NCBI RefSeq assembly: GCF_000333895.2
Contig: NZ_ANFM02000002.1
Location: 1 to 64,000, forward strand
Source: Grimontia indica
Lineage (GTDB): Bacteria; Pseudomonadota; Gammaproteobacteria; Enterobacterales; Vibrionaceae
Length of the DNA: 64,000 nt
Direction of reading: 5' to 3'
Shown: one piece after another, positions 1 to 9,526 of the stretch
Numbering within the stretch: position 1 is the stretch's first letter
Layout: every line of letters starts with the position of its first letter
Program-made: the position numbers and the translations under genes
The notes under the pieces: generated by a model
Told to the model about the DNA's origin: nothing
Databases searched by the model: none
Seen by the model: the letters and a program-made list of their open reading frames with translations, nothing else

Positions 1-45
1 AACGTTAACGTGCGGTTTCGTACGTTCAAATTTTTCTTTAGACAC
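1..45 (-). CDS. tuf: Elongation factor Tu, N-terminal fragment (runs off the window)
   Basis: Only the first 15 codons are inside the window. Read on the minus strand they start with GTG at 45-43 and encode VSKEKFERTKPHVNV, which matches the start of EF-Tu with GTG read as Met. A strong Shine-Dalgarno (AGGAAGG) lies about 10 bases upstream. EF-Tu is the GTPase that carries aminoacyl-tRNA to the ribosome. It is the last gene of the str operon, downstream of fusA as in enterobacteria and vibrios. The 104-base gap to fusA has no obvious terminator, so co-transcription with fusA is likely. Confidence 0.9.
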   Translation of the reverse strand, partial: MSKEKFERTKPHVNV

Positions 46-149
46 GATCGTGTTCCTTCCTAGTTGTGAGCCGCACCCACCGTCGTGAGTGCGATCAGAA
101 GTTTTTATTAATGCGGGCCAATAATGCCAGCATTAAAACCACCTATCAA

Positions 150-2246
150 TCAAGAACGCTCTGCGATGATTGAATCAGCGATGTTCTTAGGAATATCAGC
201 ATAGTCACTGAATTCCATAGAGTAAGATGCGCGGCCCTGAGTCGCTGAACGCAAGTCAGTTGCGTAACCAAACATCTCAGCCAGTGGCACCTGCGCGCGA
301 ATGATCTTCAAGCCAGCTGGACCTTCATCCATACCACCAATCAGACCACGACGACGGTTCAGGTCGCCCACTACGTCACCCATCCAGTCTTCTGGAGTGG
401 TAACTTCCACTTTCATCATTGGCTCAAGAATGACAGGTTGCGCTTCAAGTGCACCTTTCTTGAATGCCATAGATGCAGCGATCTTAAACGCCATTTCGTT
501 GGAGTCAACATCATGGTACGAACCATCGAAAAGCGTTGCTTTGATATCAAGCACTGGGTAGCCAGCAAGTACGCCGCTACTCATCTGCTCTTCAACACCT
601 TTAGCAACAGCGCCGATATATTCTTTCGGTACCACACCACCAACGATTTCGTCGACGAAGACAAAACCTTCGCCTTTCTCAGATGGTTCCAGTTTCAGCC
701 AAACATGACCGTACTGACCACGACCACCAGACTGCTTGACGAATTTACCTTCGACTTCAGCCGAACCACGGATGGTTTCGCGGTATGCCACCTGTGGCTT
801 ACCTACATTACATTCTACGCTGAACTCACGACGCATGCGGTCTACGATGATGTCTAGGTGAAGCTCACCCATACCTGAGATCAGGGTCTGGCCTGACTCG
901 TCATCGGTTTCAACGCGGAATGATGGATCTTCTGCCGCCAGTTTACCCAGCGCGATACCCATTTTTTCCTGGTCTGCTTTAGAGCGTGGCTCTACAGCGA
1001 TCTGAATAACTGGTTCAGGGAACTCCATACGCTCAAGAACCACTTTTGATTCTTGTGCACACAGGGTGTCACCTGTAGTGACGTCTTTCAGACCGATGGC
1101 TGCTGCAATGTCACCCGCGCGAATTTCTTTGATTTCTTCACGCTTGTTTGAGTGCATCTGAACGATACGGCCGAAACGCTCACGCTTTTGCTTCACTGAG
1201 TTGTACACAGTGTCGCCAGTGTTAACCACACCTGAGTAAACACGCAGGAAGGTCAAAGTACCCACGAATGGGTCTGTAGCAATTTTAAATGCCAGAGCTG
1301 CAAACGGTTCGTTGTCGTCAGAGTGACGCTCGATCTCGTTGCCATCTTCGTCTTCACCTTTGATCGCTTTCACATCAACAGGGGAAGGAAGGAACTCAAT
1401 AACAGCATCAAGAACCGCCTGAACGCCTTTGTTCTTAAATGCAGAACCACAAGTCGCCAGTACGATTTCATTATTCAGTGTACGTTCACGCAGAGCTTGC
1501 TTGATTTCAGCTTCGGTCAGTTCACCCTCTTCGAGGTACTTATCCATCAGCTCTTCGTTTGCTTCAGCAGCGGCTTCGACCAGATTCTGGTGCCACTCAT
1601 CAGCCAGCTCTTGCATGTCTGCCGGGATGTCTTCGTATGTGAAGCTCATACCCTGGTCAGCTTCGCTCCAGTTAATCGCCTTCATTTTGATAAGGTCGAT
1701 AACACCGCGGAAGTCTTCTTCAGCGCCGATATTCAGATGAATTGGCACTGGAGTTGCGCCCAGTCGAACTTTAATTTGCTCAACCACACGCAGAAAATCT
1801 GCGCCTGCACGGTCCATCTTATTGACGAAAACCATACGAGGAACTTCATATTTGTCAGCCTGACGCCAAACGGTCTCTGACTGAGGTTCAACACCGGAAG
1901 AACCACAGAATACAACTACTGCACCATCCAATACGCGCAGGGAACGCTCTACCTCGATGGTAAAGTCAACGTGTCCTGGGGTATCAATGATGTTGATGCG
2001 ATGCTCAGGGAATTGCGCATCCATACCGCGCCAGAAAGTTGTAGTCGCAGCGGAGGTGATGGTGATACCACGCTCTTGCTCCTGCTCCATCCAGTCCATG
2101 GTTGCTGCACCATCGTGCACTTCACCAATTTTATGAGAAAGACCGGTGTAAAACAGGATACGCTCTGTTGTTGTAGTTTTACCTGCGTCTACGTGCGCAC
2201 AAATACCGATGTTACGGTAGCGCTCAATAGGGGTCTTACGAGCCAC
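150..2246 (-). CDS. fusA: Elongation factor G
   Basis: Translation GTPase of 698 residues that drives translocation of tRNA and mRNA on the ribosome and acts with RRF in recycling. Visible motifs are the P-loop AHVDAGKTT near residues 17-25, the switch II region DTPGHVDF and the NKMDRAGAD guanine-specificity motif, followed by the usual domains II-V. Length and sequence are standard for the bacterial FusA family. It lies in the str operon between rpsG (72 bases upstream) and tuf (downstream). No second EF-G copy or truncation is seen here. Confidence 0.98.
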   Translation of the reverse strand: MARKTPIERYRNIGICAHVDAGKTTTTERILFYTGLSHKIGEVHDGAATMDWMEQEQERGITITSAATTTFWRGMDAQFPEHRINIIDTPGHVDFTIEVERSLRVLDGAVVVFCGSSGVEPQSETVWRQADKYEVPRMVFVNKMDRAGADFLRVVEQIKVRLGATPVPIHLNIGAEEDFRGVIDLIKMKAINWSEADQGMSFTYEDIPADMQELADEWHQNLVEAAAEANEELMDKYLEEGELTEAEIKQALRERTLNNEIVLATCGSAFKNKGVQAVLDAVIEFLPSPVDVKAIKGEDEDGNEIERHSDDNEPFAALAFKIATDPFVGTLTFLRVYSGVVNTGDTVYNSVKQKRERFGRIVQMHSNKREEIKEIRAGDIAAAIGLKDVTTGDTLCAQESKVVLERMEFPEPVIQIAVEPRSKADQEKMGIALGKLAAEDPSFRVETDDESGQTLISGMGELHLDIIVDRMRREFSVECNVGKPQVAYRETIRGSAEVEGKFVKQSGGRGQYGHVWLKLEPSEKGEGFVFVDEIVGGVVPKEYIGAVAKGVEEQMSSGVLAGYPVLDIKATLFDGSYHDVDSNEMAFKIAASMAFKKGALEAQPVILEPMMKVEVTTPEDWMGDVVGDLNRRRGLIGGMDEGPAGLKIIRAQVPLAEMFGYATDLRSATQGRASYSMEFSDYADIPKNIADSIIAERS

Positions 2247-2318
2247 AGTAGTATCCTCTTACTAAGGGTATCCTTAGAGTGTGGTTTAGGCGCGACCGAA
2301 GTCGCGCCCAAAAAGGTA

Positions 2319-2810
<492 letters not shown>

Positions 2811-2887
2811 TCAGGTTTTATCCAAAACTTTTCAGTTTTTTCAAAATTACAAATTAATTAGTGTTTGGCCTTACTTAACGGATTCCA

Positions 2888-3360
<473 letters not shown>

Positions 3361-3441
3361 GATTTATACAACGATCTTTGCTTTGATCGTTTTATAACCG
3401 CAACAATCCCAGACTATTACGCTAGTAGATAGACGGCTAAA

Positions 3442-3732
3442 TCACCATTTCAATTGCGTGACATGCCGGGCTGTTAGCTCTACAAACCCTTCCATATCAA
3501 TAAGTTCAAATTGTGAGGCGATTTGATGCTCGATGCCGCGAGCCATGGCGTCTTCTTGAAGCACGTAAATCCTGCGCCCCGACGAAACCAGTTTTTCTTG
3601 CCACAGCCCTCCAAGGATCCCGGCGACAACCGCATCTTCGAGCAAAAGGATCTCACTGTGTTTCTCGGAATATCGCAGGCAATTCGCCAGAGCAGATGAG
3701 GCGTAAGGGGAAGCATTAACGGTATGAAGCAT
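3442..3732 (-). CDS. tusB: Sulfurtransferase complex subunit TusB (DsrH family)
   Basis: Small protein of 96 residues and third subunit of the TusBCD heterohexamer. That complex relays persulfide sulfur from IscS/TusA to TusE and MnmA for 2-thiouridine synthesis at tRNA wobble position 34. It begins MLHTVNASPYASSALANCLR and has the TusB/DsrH pattern, including the EDAVVAGI stretch. AAGGA lies upstream of the ATG. It is last in a tusD-tusC-tusB operon, 9 bases after tusC, immediately upstream of the str operon as in E. coli and vibrios. Confidence 0.93.
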   Translation of the reverse strand: MLHTVNASPYASSALANCLRYSEKHSEILLLEDAVVAGILGGLWQEKLVSSGRRIYVLQEDAMARGIEHQIASQFELIDMEGFVELTARHVTQLKW

Positions 3733-3741
3733 TGACGATCC

Positions 3742-4098
3742 TTAAAACTGGAGCACTTTGGCACATTGACCCAGTGAGGCTGCAATGTCCGTTGGTGAGA
3801 CTTTTTCTACCGCAATAACAAGGGGATGGTCACTCAATCCGCGCTCAGCTAATGAGTCAGCACATACGTAGATTTCCTCCACATCGCACAGTGACAGCAT
3901 TTTGAAGGTAGAAATGTAGTCTCGGCTAAGGACTTCACTTGGCTTTTGGTCTGCCAGCAATTGCATCACACCATCACCGACAAAAAACAGGACAAGATCT
4001 TCACTGTAATTGGAAGTTGCCAGCACCGCATCAAGCCCTTCCCGGCCAGACGCGCTGCCGTGAGGCGCAGAAGAGAAAACAAAACCTATCTTTTTCAT
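3742..4098 (-). CDS. tusC: Sulfurtransferase complex subunit TusC (DsrF family)
   Basis: Subunit of TusBCD, 118 residues, starting MKKIGFVFSSAPHGSASGRE, the usual TusC opening in which the SAPHG segment is conserved. It belongs to the DsrE/DsrF fold with a flavodoxin-like core. TusC is not thought to carry the catalytic cysteine, which lies in TusD. It sits 8 bases after tusD and 9 bases before tusB, so the three subunits are translated together. The Shine-Dalgarno is AGGTG. Confidence 0.93.
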   Translation of the reverse strand: MKKIGFVFSSAPHGSASGREGLDAVLATSNYSEDLVLFFVGDGVMQLLADQKPSEVLSRDYISTFKMLSLCDVEEIYVCADSLAERGLSDHPLVIAVEKVSPTDIAASLGQCAKVLQF

Positions 4099-4106
4099 AC
4101 CAGCAC

Positions 4107-4499
4107 CTAAAACTGAATCACGCGATCAGCAGTCAGCAGAGCTTCTGAAAGCGCGCCAAGACCTGCCTGAGAGAAACTATCCGCCATGTTGGATGATGTG
4201 AGCGCATGCTGTTTCGCCTCTTCTTCGCTCACCTGACCACGACGAAGTGCAGCGGCAACACAGGTTTCCAGCTCGACGCCGCTTTCTTTTGACAGTGATT
4301 GCCAAGCAGCAACCAAATCAAATTCGTCATTGGCTGGCACTGTCAGTGAAGAAGCGTTGGACACACCATCTTGATAGAAAAACACACGCGTTAACGTGTG
4401 TCCTTTTTCTATCAGTGCTTTGGCAAAGCGGTACGCGGTGAGCGATGACTGGCGCCCGTATACTGGGCCATTCACCACCAGCACATAACTCAGGCTCAT
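4107..4499 (-). CDS. tusD: Sulfurtransferase complex subunit TusD (DsrE family)
   Basis: Catalytic sulfur-accepting subunit of TusBCD, 130 residues. The persulfide-forming cysteine is Cys80 in [15 protein letters not shown], aligning with Cys78 of E. coli TusD. Function: takes sulfur from TusA and hands it to TusE for 2-thiouridine in tRNA. The ATG overlaps the TGA of the upstream yheO-like gene by 4 bases (ATGA), which suggests translational coupling. Confidence 0.94.
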   Translation of the reverse strand: MSLSYVLVVNGPVYGRQSSLTAYRFAKALIEKGHTLTRVFFYQDGVSNASSLTVPANDEFDLVAAWQSLSKESGVELETCVAAALRRGQVSEEEAKQHALTSSNMADSFSQAGLGALSEALLTADRVIQF

Positions 4500-5218
4500 T
4501 TTTCGCCGTCCTCACCTTTTCGCTGACGGATGTAGAGATAAACCGTGTGCTTGGAAATATTAAGGCGATCTGCCACACGGTTGATGGCATCTTTGATATC
4601 GAAAATACCTTTATCGAACAGCTCCATCACAATCTGGCGGTTCTTGGTATTGTTCGACACAGATTTGTCTGCATTGATCTCTTCGATGGTGCGCTCAACC
4701 GTTTGGTCTACCAGCTCATCCACATCGCTGGCAAAGTTAACGGAAGACACAGCCTGACGCGCTTCTTCTGTAGGCATGAAAGCTTGCAGCACTTGAGAGA
4801 AAGGCGCATCCAAGTTGATGTTGATACACAGAAGGCCAATCACGCGGTTGTCCGCATTGCGGATGGCCACTGTGATAGATTTCATCAGAGTGTTGCCTTT
4901 GGCACGCGTGAAATAAGCACGTGAGAAGTTTCGCTCAGATCCTTCAATATCACGCAGCATACGCAGTGCCAAATCAGTGATAGGCGAACCCACCTGACGG
5001 CCAGTGTTTTCGCCGTTGGCAATTTTGATAGCAGAGGTGTTCAAATCTTCCAGCGAGTGCAGCACGATTTCACAGTGCTGACCAATCAGGGCTGCAAGAC
5101 CATCTACCACGGCTTCATAAGATTTCAGGATAACGCGATCGGTGTCAGTGAAAGGATTACTCTCGATAAAGTCACTTTCGACGATCACGTCCGCACCAAA
5201 GCTGTCTGTCGATACCAC
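4496..5218 (-). CDS. yheO: YheO-type transcriptional regulator (PAS_6 + HTH_22)
   Basis: Protein of 240 residues with an N-terminal YheO-like PAS domain (about 30-145, including the [21 protein letters not shown] segment) and a C-terminal helix-turn-helix (about 185-233, with [19 protein letters not shown]). This is the family of E. coli YheO, a poorly characterised regulator encoded upstream of tusDCB. The start is GTG at 5218 because AGGAAG lies 8 bases upstream; no better ATG exists. It overlaps tusD by 4 bases, so it heads this operon. The ligand of the PAS domain is unknown. Confidence 0.88.
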   Translation of the reverse strand: MVSTDSFGADVIVESDFIESNPFTDTDRVILKSYEAVVDGLAALIGQHCEIVLHSLEDLNTSAIKIANGENTGRQVGSPITDLALRMLRDIEGSERNFSRAYFTRAKGNTLMKSITVAIRNADNRVIGLLCININLDAPFSQVLQAFMPTEEARQAVSSVNFASDVDELVDQTVERTIEEINADKSVSNNTKNRQIVMELFDKGIFDIKDAINRVADRLNISKHTVYLYIRQRKGEDGEK

Positions 5219-5323
5219 AGGTTTATCTTCCTTTGTGATGGATTTCGTTTACCGCAGGCAAAGATAAACGAAAGCTGCAAACTTTAAAATCTAGCGATAA
5301 GTCTAACAGACTTAGATCAAGAA

Positions 5324-5353
5324 AATAAAAAAACCCCGACAAAAGCCGGGGTT
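5324..5353 (-). terminator. Rho-independent terminator downstream of the fkpA-like gene
   Basis: Stem AACCCCG (5332-5338) pairs with CGGGGTT (5347-5353) around an 8-base loop. On the minus strand it is followed by a run of T (plus-strand A-rich 5324-5333). It lies about 30 bases after the fkpA-like stop codon. Confidence 0.9.
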
Positions 5354-5383
5354 CTCTTTGTAAGCAAACGTGCAATCGAAGGA

Positions 5384-6160
5384 TTAACCTTTCGCTTCGT
5401 CACCTTTGCCTTTGATTTCCAACAGCTCAACTTCGAACACTAGCGTCGAGTTAGCAGGAATCGCCGGCGTATCCTGAGAGCCGTATGCCAGCTCAGGCGG
5501 GATAACGAACTTGAACTTAGAACCTACAGGCATTAACTGAACGCCTTCAGTCCAGCCCGGGATCACGCGGTTTAACGGGAAAGTCGCTGGCTGGTTACGA
5601 TCATAAGAGCTGTCGAACTGGGTACCGTCAGTCAGGGTGCCTTTGTAGTGAACCACAACAGTGTCTTCTGCTGCTGGTTTATCACCCTCACCCATTGTTT
5701 CTACCAGGTACATGAGGCCAGAATCTGTGGTATTCACACCGTCAGTCTTCGCAAACTGTGCACGGAAGTCTTCACCAACTTTCACTGCTTCTGCTGCTTT
5801 CTCCTGAGCCTTTTCCTGAGCCAGTTGGGCAACACGCTGATCCAGCGCTTGCAACGCCAGCTGCGCTTCTTCTTCGGTCAGCTTGGATTTGTCAGCAAAT
5901 GCGTCCTGCACACCTTGCAAAACCAAGTCGTTGCTCAAAGCCAAGCCCAATTCTTCTTGCTGGTCCAGATTGGCTTTCAGGTACTGCGCCAGGGACGCAC
6001 CAATCGCGTATGCCGCTTTGTCATCTTCAGTTGCGAACGTTACAGCTTCAGCAGCAACAGGCGCTTCAACTTTTGCGGTTTCGTCTTTCGCTTCTTCCTG
6101 ACAACCCACAGCTAGTGCAACAGTGGCAGCCAGCAGCGACATTTTAAAAACTGATTTCAT
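5384..6160 (-). CDS. fkpA: FKBP-type peptidyl-prolyl isomerase, FkpA-like, probable lipoprotein
   Basis: Envelope foldase of 258 residues. The start is the ATG at 6160 (MKSVFKMSLLAATVALAVGC), with GGAG upstream; a longer frame to 6187 lacks a signal-peptide logic. The order is a signal sequence, an FKBP_N helical dimerisation segment rich in Gln and Glu (about 40-145), then an FKBP_C domain (about 155-258) with TVVVHYKGTLTDGTQFDSSY and VIPGWTEGVQLMPVGSK. E. coli FkpA is a soluble periplasmic chaperone. Here the signal ends in LAVGC, which looks like a lipobox with Cys20, so membrane anchoring is likely but inferred. Monocistronic, with its own terminator. Confidence 0.92.
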   Translation of the reverse strand: MKSVFKMSLLAATVALAVGCQEEAKDETAKVEAPVAAEAVTFATEDDKAAYAIGASLAQYLKANLDQQEELGLALSNDLVLQGVQDAFADKSKLTEEEAQLALQALDQRVAQLAQEKAQEKAAEAVKVGEDFRAQFAKTDGVNTTDSGLMYLVETMGEGDKPAAEDTVVVHYKGTLTDGTQFDSSYDRNQPATFPLNRVIPGWTEGVQLMPVGSKFKFVIPPELAYGSQDTPAIPANSTLVFEVELLEIKGKGDEAKG

Positions 6161-6282
6161 TAGTGACTCCGTTGGTATAAAACCCACATTTCTTTTATTC
6201 GCTTACGCGATAACGATGCGAAAGCCCGAAACGATCAATATACTCGACGTTATAGGGGTCCAAGATAAGGAACACAAGGGCA

Positions 6283-7260
6283 ATGCGACAATTCGTCCGC
6301 ACAATTTGCTTATTTCTGACACTGTTAGCACTTTCCGGCTGCTTTCACTCCACCCATGAAGCCCAGCGCTGGACGCTGGATCCGAATGGCGTGACCAGTT
6401 TCAGCCTTAGCCGAGACGGCCGCTTCGCGCTCATCGCTTCCACGTCCCACGGCATTGATTTGTGGGATTTGGTACAAAATAAAAAGCTGGCCGAATTCGG
6501 CGATCAAGACCCGGATAAAAACACCGTGCTCGCCAGTCAGATCTCAGACAACAACCGCTACGCCATTACCGCCACATCGCAAAACTTTGCAGTATGGGAT
6601 TTGGCATGGGGACAAGCCGAAGGTCTGTGGTCGATTTCCGACGGCATTATCCGCGACGTTGATATCAGCAATAATGGCGAAAAAGTCCTGCTTGCCCTTT
6701 CGAATGGCAAAGCCCTTTTCGTGGACTTAGGCACTGGAAGACGCTTAGAGTTCCTTGCCCACCAAGATAAAGTGAACAGTGTGTCGCTCGCGCCCAATGG
6801 AAAATTCGCCATGTCAGGCGGAAATGATCACAATGCCTTTTTCTGGAGCACGGAAACCGGACAAATCCTCAATGAGTTTCCTCATGAACACCGCATTACC
6901 CGCGTAGAGTTGCACCGCACCGGTAAGTTCGCTTTCTCTGCAGATGGTGATGACACCGCCATTATCTGGGATTTATCGACGGGCGAGCCGAAAACCGAGC
7001 TCAACATGTTCCACCGTCACCCGAATTTCTCAACCGCCCGTTTTTCAGATGATGGCACCAAACTGGTGACCGGCACGCCGGGACGACGGGTAGAGTTTTG
7101 GGATGTAGAAAGCGGGGACAATCTCGGCCGCTGGCTGGCAGAGGAGCAACAAAATACGCGTCCACCCAGTGCAGTCGTGTATGATGTCGCCATCGATCCA
7201 ACTGGTCGCGTGATTTCCGGCACTTCCGCTGGCATCGCTCAGGCGTGGATAGCAGAGTAA
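6283..7260 (+). CDS. WD40-repeat lipoprotein of unknown role
   Basis: Protein of 325 residues with a lipoprotein signal (MRQFVRTICLFLTLLALSGC, lipobox LSGC, Cys20), then a beta-propeller of about six to seven WD40-like blades. Repeats are visible as pieces such as GIDLWDL, NFAVWDLAW, NAFFWSTETG, TAIIWDLSTG and RVEFWDVESG, each about 40 residues apart and each preceded by a Ser/Asp-Gly turn (SRDGRFA, SDDGTKL). WD40 proteins act as scaffolds and no catalytic motif is seen. It is 14 bases upstream of slyX, so the two are probably an operon. A similar gene precedes slyX in vibrios. Function unknown. Confidence 0.85.
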   Translation: MRQFVRTICLFLTLLALSGCFHSTHEAQRWTLDPNGVTSFSLSRDGRFALIASTSHGIDLWDLVQNKKLAEFGDQDPDKNTVLASQISDNNRYAITATSQNFAVWDLAWGQAEGLWSISDGIIRDVDISNNGEKVLLALSNGKALFVDLGTGRRLEFLAHQDKVNSVSLAPNGKFAMSGGNDHNAFFWSTETGQILNEFPHEHRITRVELHRTGKFAFSADGDDTAIIWDLSTGEPKTELNMFHRHPNFSTARFSDDGTKLVTGTPGRRVEFWDVESGDNLGRWLAEEQQNTRPPSAVVYDVAIDPTGRVISGTSAGIAQAWIAE

Positions 7261-7274
7261 TTTGAGATACCAAG

Positions 7275-7499
7275 ATGACCGAGACAGAACTGCGTCTGCA
7301 GAAACAAATTGACGATCTGGAGATCAAACAGGCTTTTCAGGAACACACAATTGAAGAGCTGAATGATGCGATCACCCAGCAGCAAAAAACCATCGACAAG
7401 ATGGCAACGCAAATAACCTTTTTGGTAACCAAGCTGAAAGCGATGGAGCCGGCAAACATTGCCAGCATGTCGGAAGAAACACCGCCACCGCATTACTAA
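7275..7499 (+). CDS. slyX: SlyX protein
   Basis: Small coiled-coil protein of 74 residues (MTETELRLQKQIDDLEIKQA...), with heptad-like Leu/Ile spacing through residues 5-60 and a short disordered tail ending PPPHY. The SlyX family has no established biochemical role; the name comes from its position next to slyD. Here it is likewise close to slyD (8.6-9.2 kb), separated by an isoaspartyl peptidase gene. It is probably co-transcribed with the WD40 lipoprotein. Confidence 0.93.
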   Translation: MTETELRLQKQIDDLEIKQAFQEHTIEELNDAITQQQKTIDKMATQITFLVTKLKAMEPANIASMSEETPPPHY

Positions 7500-7527
7500 A
7501 AAACAGGTCCTAGGATCCTAGGACCTG
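7497..7527 (-). terminator. Terminator made of a perfect 24-bp palindrome at the end of the isoaspartyl peptidase gene
   Basis: Bases 7504-7527 form an uninterrupted palindrome (CAGGTCCTAGGA and its complement, centre GGATCC). On the minus strand it is followed by seven T (plus-strand A run 7497-7503). The TAG stop of the peptidase gene (7512-7510) lies inside the stem. It can terminate the peptidase transcript; for slyX on the plus strand there is a hairpin but no T run. Confidence 0.8.
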
Positions 7528-8475
7528 AAGCTCTTCGTCCGCAAAAATAGCCACCAACGCTTCTCCTTTCTCGTTCACCGTCGCGCGGTACATGCCCGGA
7601 CAATTCAATTCGAAATTCACCTGTCCGCCAGCATCAATGGCAATGACTCCGCCTTCTCCACCAAGGCTCAGGAAATCACCATGAATCACATCACGGCAGG
7701 CTTGCTCTATCGATGCCTTACCATATTGCATGCGTCCGGCAATATCGCCTGCAACCGTGCAGCGCATCAGAAGTTCGCCCATACCGGTTGCAGAAACCGC
7801 CACATTGCCGTTGCGGGCATAATTCCCCCCACCAATGATCGGTGTGTCACCGACTCTGCCCCAGCGCTTGTTGGTGAGTCCACCCGTGCTGGTTGCAGCG
7901 GCCAGATTGCCTTCTTTGTCGAGTGCCACTGCTCCGACTGTGCCGTGCTTCTTTTCATCCGGATAGCGGGCTTCTGACAGTGCAACGCCGCCGGTTTTTT
8001 TCATCGCTTTCAATTCTTTGTAGCGACGATCCGTGAAAAAGTAGTCCTGCTCGACGTACTCGTAGCCACACTCTTTGAATGCAAAGGACTCGGCGCCCTC
8101 GCCTGCCAACATTGCATGGGGGCTTTTTTTCATCACATCACGGGCAAGTTGCACTGGATTTTTGATATGGCGAATCAGGGTTACCGCGCCGGCTTCAAGG
8201 TTTCTGCCATCCATGACCGAAGCGTCCATCTCAACGGTTTCTTCATGGGTAAGCACCGACCCTTTGCCTGCATTGAAAAGCTCGCTGTCTTCCATCACAG
8301 TCACAGCGGCGACTGTCGCATCAACCGCCGATCCACCTCGCTCCAACAAAGCATGTCCAGCCAATACTGACTGCGCCAGTGCTTTACGATAAGCAGCTTC
8401 CAGTTCTGGTGTCATCAGACGGCGTTCAATGGTGCCAGCACCACCGTGTATGGCGATAGAAAAGGGGCGGGTCAT
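7510..8475 (-). CDS. iaaA: Isoaspartyl peptidase / type III L-asparaginase
   Basis: Ntn-hydrolase of 321 residues that self-cleaves into alpha and beta chains and hydrolyses isoaspartyl dipeptides and asparagine. The nucleophile and autocleavage site is Thr179 in KKHGTVGAVALD, the same number as in E. coli IaaA (YbiK). Downstream substrate-binding pieces GGLTNKRWGRVGDTPIIGGG and SATGMGE are present. The start ATG at 8475 has a GGAA-type Shine-Dalgarno. It stands alone between slyX (convergent) and slyD. Cytoplasmic: no signal peptide. Confidence 0.93.
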   Translation of the reverse strand: MTRPFSIAIHGGAGTIERRLMTPELEAAYRKALAQSVLAGHALLERGGSAVDATVAAVTVMEDSELFNAGKGSVLTHEETVEMDASVMDGRNLEAGAVTLIRHIKNPVQLARDVMKKSPHAMLAGEGAESFAFKECGYEYVEQDYFFTDRRYKELKAMKKTGGVALSEARYPDEKKHGTVGAVALDKEGNLAAATSTGGLTNKRWGRVGDTPIIGGGNYARNGNVAVSATGMGELLMRCTVAGDIAGRMQYGKASIEQACRDVIHGDFLSLGGEGGVIAIDAGGQVNFELNCPGMYRATVNEKGEALVAIFADEELQVLGS

Positions 8476-8533
8476 GATGATTCCTTTCGAAGTGAGAGTG
8501 GATATCCGATGAGATTAATATGAAATTGCCTAA

Positions 8534-8569
8534 TAAAAAAGCGCCAACCGACTGATCGATTAGCGCTTT
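8534..8569 (-). terminator. Rho-independent terminator downstream of slyD
   Basis: Arms AAAGCGC (8538-8544) and GCGCTTT (8563-8569) flank an 18-base interior. On the minus strand the stem is followed by TTTTTTATTA. It lies about 50 bases beyond the slyD stop and before the start of the isoaspartyl peptidase gene. Confidence 0.8.
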
Positions 8570-8616
8570 CTTTTCAGACCCTGCAGCCAGCGATAGCTGC
8601 AAGCCCAAGGCTTGGA

Positions 8617-9192
8617 TTAGTGAGAGCCGCAGCCACCACCGCCACAACATTCATGGTCGTCGCCTTTGTCTTCGCCGCCACAGCAACCGCCTTCGTCGTC
8701 ATGGTCATGACCACCGCAGCAGCCGCCAGACTGGTGGATGTGACCGTGTGCGATTTCTTCTTCCGTCGCCGCACGCAGTTCTACCACTTCAACGTTGAAC
8801 GTCAGGGTTTGGCCAGCCAGCATGTGGTTACCGTCAACCACGACTTCATCGCCGTCAACATCAGTCACTTCAACTGGGATTGGACCCTGGTCTGTATCCG
8901 CCAGGAAGCGCATACCAACAACGATTTCGTCAACGCCCTGGAACACGTCAGCAGGTACGCGCTGAACCATTGCATCCAGGTATTCGCCGTACGCTTCTTC
9001 CGGCGCAACAGTCACTTCGAAAGATTCGCCAGCTTCGCGGCCTTCCAATGCATTTTCCAGACCTACGATCAGGTTATTGTGACCTTGCAGGTACTGCAGT
9101 GGCATTTCTTTGGTTGATTCATCAACCACGATGCCGTCTTCGTTTTTCACTTGGTAAGCAATGCTTACTACCACGTCTTTAGTGATTTTCAT
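8617..9192 (-). CDS. slyD: FKBP-type peptidyl-prolyl isomerase SlyD with metal-binding tail
   Basis: Cytoplasmic prolyl isomerase and chaperone of 191 residues that also binds Ni2+ and Zn2+ and helps hydrogenase maturation in E. coli. The order is a split FKBP domain (1-70 and about 130-150) with an inserted IF chaperone flap (about 75-125), then a His/Cys/Gly/Asp-rich tail from about 150 to 191. The tail carries HGHIHQSGGCCGGHDHDD, GGCCGG, HECCGGGGCG and a final His. Four Cys-rich clusters and six or more His make it a strong metal-chelating tail. Next to yheV as in E. coli. It has its own terminator. Confidence 0.96.
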   Translation of the reverse strand: MKITKDVVVSIAYQVKNEDGIVVDESTKEMPLQYLQGHNNLIVGLENALEGREAGESFEVTVAPEEAYGEYLDAMVQRVPADVFQGVDEIVVGMRFLADTDQGPIPVEVTDVDGDEVVVDGNHMLAGQTLTFNVEVVELRAATEEEIAHGHIHQSGGCCGGHDHDDEGGCCGGEDKGDDHECCGGGGCGSH

Positions 9193-9290
9193 CTTAACTC
9201 CGGAAGCGGTTCAAGGGTGTCGACATAACGACACCTGCTCATTTCGGCGCCGATAATACAGAAATAAACTGACTTCGACCATGGGATTCG

Positions 9291-9500
9291 TTATTGCGGT
9301 TTAAATATCCCTATAACCTGAGCATCCTGCTGCTGCGCAACGGGCTGTTTCTCTTCCGCAGACATCGGTGAGCGTCTGTCGGTATGACCGCACTGCACGC
9401 ACTCCACCACTTCCACGTGGTGTTCTTGCCACCAGCGCATCGTGTCCGTTGCGCTGCATGATGGACAGGTCGCGCCAGCGATAAATCGTTTCTTGGCCAT
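9291..9500 (-). CDS. yheV: YheV-family zinc-ribbon protein
   Basis: Protein of 69 residues (MAKKRFIAGATCPSCSATDT...). Two CxxC knuckles, CPSC at about 12-15 and CVQC at about 34-37, form a likely zinc ribbon with a conserved WWQE segment between them. The C-terminal third is polar and probably disordered. YheV is a putative metal-binding protein of unknown function encoded between slyD and kefB. The same order and strand are seen here, 26 bases after kefB, so it likely belongs to the kefGB-yheV transcript. Confidence 0.92.
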   Translation of the reverse strand: MAKKRFIAGATCPSCSATDTMRWWQEHHVEVVECVQCGHTDRRSPMSAEEKQPVAQQQDAQVIGIFKPQ

Positions 9501-9526
9501 GTACTTCCTTGCCTTCGTTCTTATTG

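Noticed and set aside
3370-3391. Stem AACGATC/GATCGTT between tusB and the rpsL promoter
   Set aside because: It could be the tus terminator, but on the minus strand it is followed by GTATAAATC, not a T run; too weak to call.
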